Positions 62,660 through 64,000 of a DNA stretch of 64,000 nt are shown here, piece by piece. The position numbers were made by a program, and so were the translations under genes. The DNA is from Sporosarcina sp. FSL K6-1508 (GTDB taxonomy: Bacteria; Bacillota; Bacilli; Bacillales_A; Planococcaceae). The DNA lies in contig NZ_JBBOXF010000001.1 in assembly GCF_038007465.1 (NCBI RefSeq), forward strand, positions 186,001 to 250,000, written 5' to 3'. Below the pieces are notes generated by a model that saw only the letters and a program-made list of their open reading frames with translations, ran no database searches and had not been told where the DNA came from. How positions within the stretch are numbered: position 1 is the first letter of the stretch; every line of letters begins with the position of its first letter.

Positions 62660-63553
62660 TCACCCCATTATATTTTGGTATTTTAACATCATATCTTCGG
62701 TTGGAATTTGAGCATATATGCGAGTTGTATTTAGATTCACGTGTCCAAGTATATCAGCAATCAATTCAAGTTCAGCACCTCTAGCTAACATATTAGTCGC
62801 AAAGGTATGTCGACAACAATGTGGATGAAACGATTGTTTTAACCCAGACTTCCATCCAACTTTTTGCAATACTTTTCGAATACCGCCATCTTGAAGTCGA
62901 TTACCAAACTTATTTTCAAACAATGGTTCTGTTGAATTCAATGAACGTGTTTCTAAATGTTCCCTTAAAGCAAGCGAACATTCTTCCGAAAAGAATGTAC
63001 TTCTAAACTTTTTCCCTTTTCCTAATACATTTGCTGTACGTTTTGTTAAGTCAATATCCTCAATATTTAAATTTGATACTTCTGTCACACGGCAACCTGT
63101 TGAGAATAAAAGCAATATTAGTGCACGGTCTCGAATTGGTAATTGTTCTGTGAATTGTTTCACACGGGCATATTCAAATGCATCTAGAAACTTTGGTAAC
63201 GCTTTTGGTATTTTGGGTCTCCATCTTTTTTTCATCACTACTATTTCTATATATTCTTCATCGAGACAAAATTGAAAAAAAGAAGATAGAACTGAAAGTA
63301 TTAGATCTACTGTTGTTGGTTTTTTCCCTATTGAAAATTCATCCAACCAAGTCCTAACACTTTCGGGAGTTAGTTCATTCAATGATATTGTGATTACTTG
63401 TAAAAAACTTTCTAATACCCTCCGATATTTGTCCACTGTTGCTTCTGTTTTATTCTCTGTTTTCAGGCTGAGGAGATATTCATTTAATATATCCCTAGAT
63501 TTTTTTGGAACCTTTTCATTTTTACATATCCAATACTTTTCAGATGAATTCAC
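62660..63553 (-). CDS. Tyrosine recombinase A (297 aa), first of four
   Basis: GTG start after GGAGAGGAGG. It begins EKYWICKNEKVPKKSRDILN, the same Tyr-Trp module start as the repeats in the 737-aa protein, but has one module only. The catalytic domain has R in LFSTGCRVTEVSNLN, K in GKGKKFRS, HxxR in HPHCCRHTFATNML, H in ILGHVNLNT, Tyr in RIYAQIP. KALPKFLDAFEYARVKQF matches KPLPKYLEKVEVAKIRQV of the long protein, so these two are paralogues. Promoter expected between 63560 and 63700. Confidence 0.93.
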   Translation of the reverse strand: MNSSEKYWICKNEKVPKKSRDILNEYLLSLKTENKTEATVDKYRRVLESFLQVITISLNELTPESVRTWLDEFSIGKKPTTVDLILSVLSSFFQFCLDEEYIEIVVMKKRWRPKIPKALPKFLDAFEYARVKQFTEQLPIRDRALILLLFSTGCRVTEVSNLNIEDIDLTKRTANVLGKGKKFRSTFFSEECSLALREHLETRSLNSTEPLFENKFGNRLQDGGIRKVLQKVGWKSGLKQSFHPHCCRHTFATNMLARGAELELIADILGHVNLNTTRIYAQIPTEDMMLKYQNIMG

Positions 63554-63935
63554 CCCATAACCTCCTCTCCACTACTGTTTTTATAAAACTAGATATTGAA
63601 ACTATTGTTAACCAATATTTCACACTTTAAAACATCTTTTCTTTATTTTTGTTTGATAACACTTTGGTATATTGATGATTTCTAATTTTAGGCTGTTCAA
63701 TATTCAATCCACTTTTCTCATATAATCTTCCTTCTTCAATTATAATAAGCCCCATTTCCACAAAGTGAATTTAGGCTTAGTGGATTGTTGTTCGAATAGT
63801 GTCTAGGTTGTGTTAATGACGCTGGCACCAAACTTGAGTAACTTGAATCGTCAGACTAGGGTTGTGCGCAGGAACCTAAAACTTTGTTTAGACAATGCCC
63901 AGATGGATGGTTGTGCAAGACAAATCGATGCAGCA
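63554..63935. other. Upstream region of the recombinase operon
   Basis: AT-rich leader, an AATTATAATAAGCCCCATTTC stretch related to the radC leader at 54070, and a half REP-like copy (GTGTCTAGGTTGTGTTAATGA then CGCTGGCACC) at 63786-63830. No gene. Confidence 0.5.
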
Positions 63936-64000
63936 TTACTCATAACTGCCAATGTATGCAATCTGGATGTTCGTGGGTTGGTTCTTCACGTCCAACGCCA
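63936..64000 (-). pseudogene. radC-like relic running off the window
   Basis: The minus strand reads LDVKNQPTNIQIAYIGSYE and a TAA, matching LDVKNQPTAINVCHIGSLN of the copy at 53649-54044. It ends before the metal-binding motif too. The 5' part lies beyond the window, so whether it is a long gene or another fragment is unknown. Confidence 0.7.

Noticed and set aside
58740..63553. Operon as a classical RIT trio or Tn554
   Set aside because: Four genes, not three, and no TnpC-like small gene; sizes (297, 278, 737, 277) do not fit. Kept as RIT-like only.

Overview
The window looks like a chromosomal segment of a low-GC Gram-positive of the Bacillales, most likely a Sporosarcina-like member of the Planococcaceae/Caryophanaceae. 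Reasons: strong AGGAGG-type ribosome binding sites with occasional GTG/TTG starts, a ComK regulator, a DUF1659-DUF2922-YvrJ small-gene cluster, a 5-dehydro-4-deoxyglucarate dehydratase close to Bacillus YcbC, PucR- and FadR-type regulators, and S-layer-like surface protein repeats. No rRNA, tRNA or CRISPR array was seen. Names and functions come from reading motifs; no database search was run.

Layout. 1-4.3 kb: end of a TPP-dependent enzyme, a carboxymuconolactone-decarboxylase-like protein, an ArsP-like permease, then comK facing away from a sigma-70-family gene. 4.4-16.5 kb: a catabolic island (TRAP transporter, NicX/M29-like metalloenzyme, RidA protein, LysR and FadR-type regulators, ornithine-cyclodeaminase-like enzyme, aldehyde dehydrogenase, KdgD-type dehydratase). 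It is flanked on both sides by diverged relics of the same aspartase 3' end plus a hairpin whose two copies differ only by compensated base pairs. 16.8-18.6 kb: a degenerate short tandem repeat array split by an IS3-family element. 18.7-26.5 kb: small DUF genes, a phage-type replication protein, a secreted PIG-L deacetylase and an OatA-like acyltransferase. 27.1-34.7 kb: a nitrogen-compound hydrolase operon (two nitrilase-superfamily amidases, an internally duplicated membrane protein, an M20 peptidase, an amidohydrolase, and a PucR regulator broken by a one-base homopolymer shift). 36-49 kb: a secreted protein, a DUF262/HNH defence-type protein, an M20 hydrolase with two membrane partners, an Rpn nuclease, a chemoreceptor and an S9 peptidase.

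49-64 kb is the most unusual part. A YifB/ComM-family AAA+ ATPase gene overlaps a REP-associated tyrosine transposase (RAYT) gene, and the pair is bracketed by two direct copies of one REP-like hairpin. A related repeat of about 120 bp occurs a dozen or so times, whole or in part, between 24 and 64 kb. Next come decayed radC copies, a surface protein gene that has lost its 5' end, a DNA methyltransferase relic, and a tight operon of four tyrosine recombinases. One of these (737 aa) carries five tandem core-binding modules of about 110 residues ahead of a single catalytic domain.

How the parts may work together: the two catabolic islands each combine uptake, hydrolysis or dehydration, and local regulators. 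The right-hand third is dominated by DNA mobility (RAYT with REPs, recombinase quartet, RadC relics). That activity plausibly produced the many gene relics and perhaps the truncation of the surface protein; this last link is inference.
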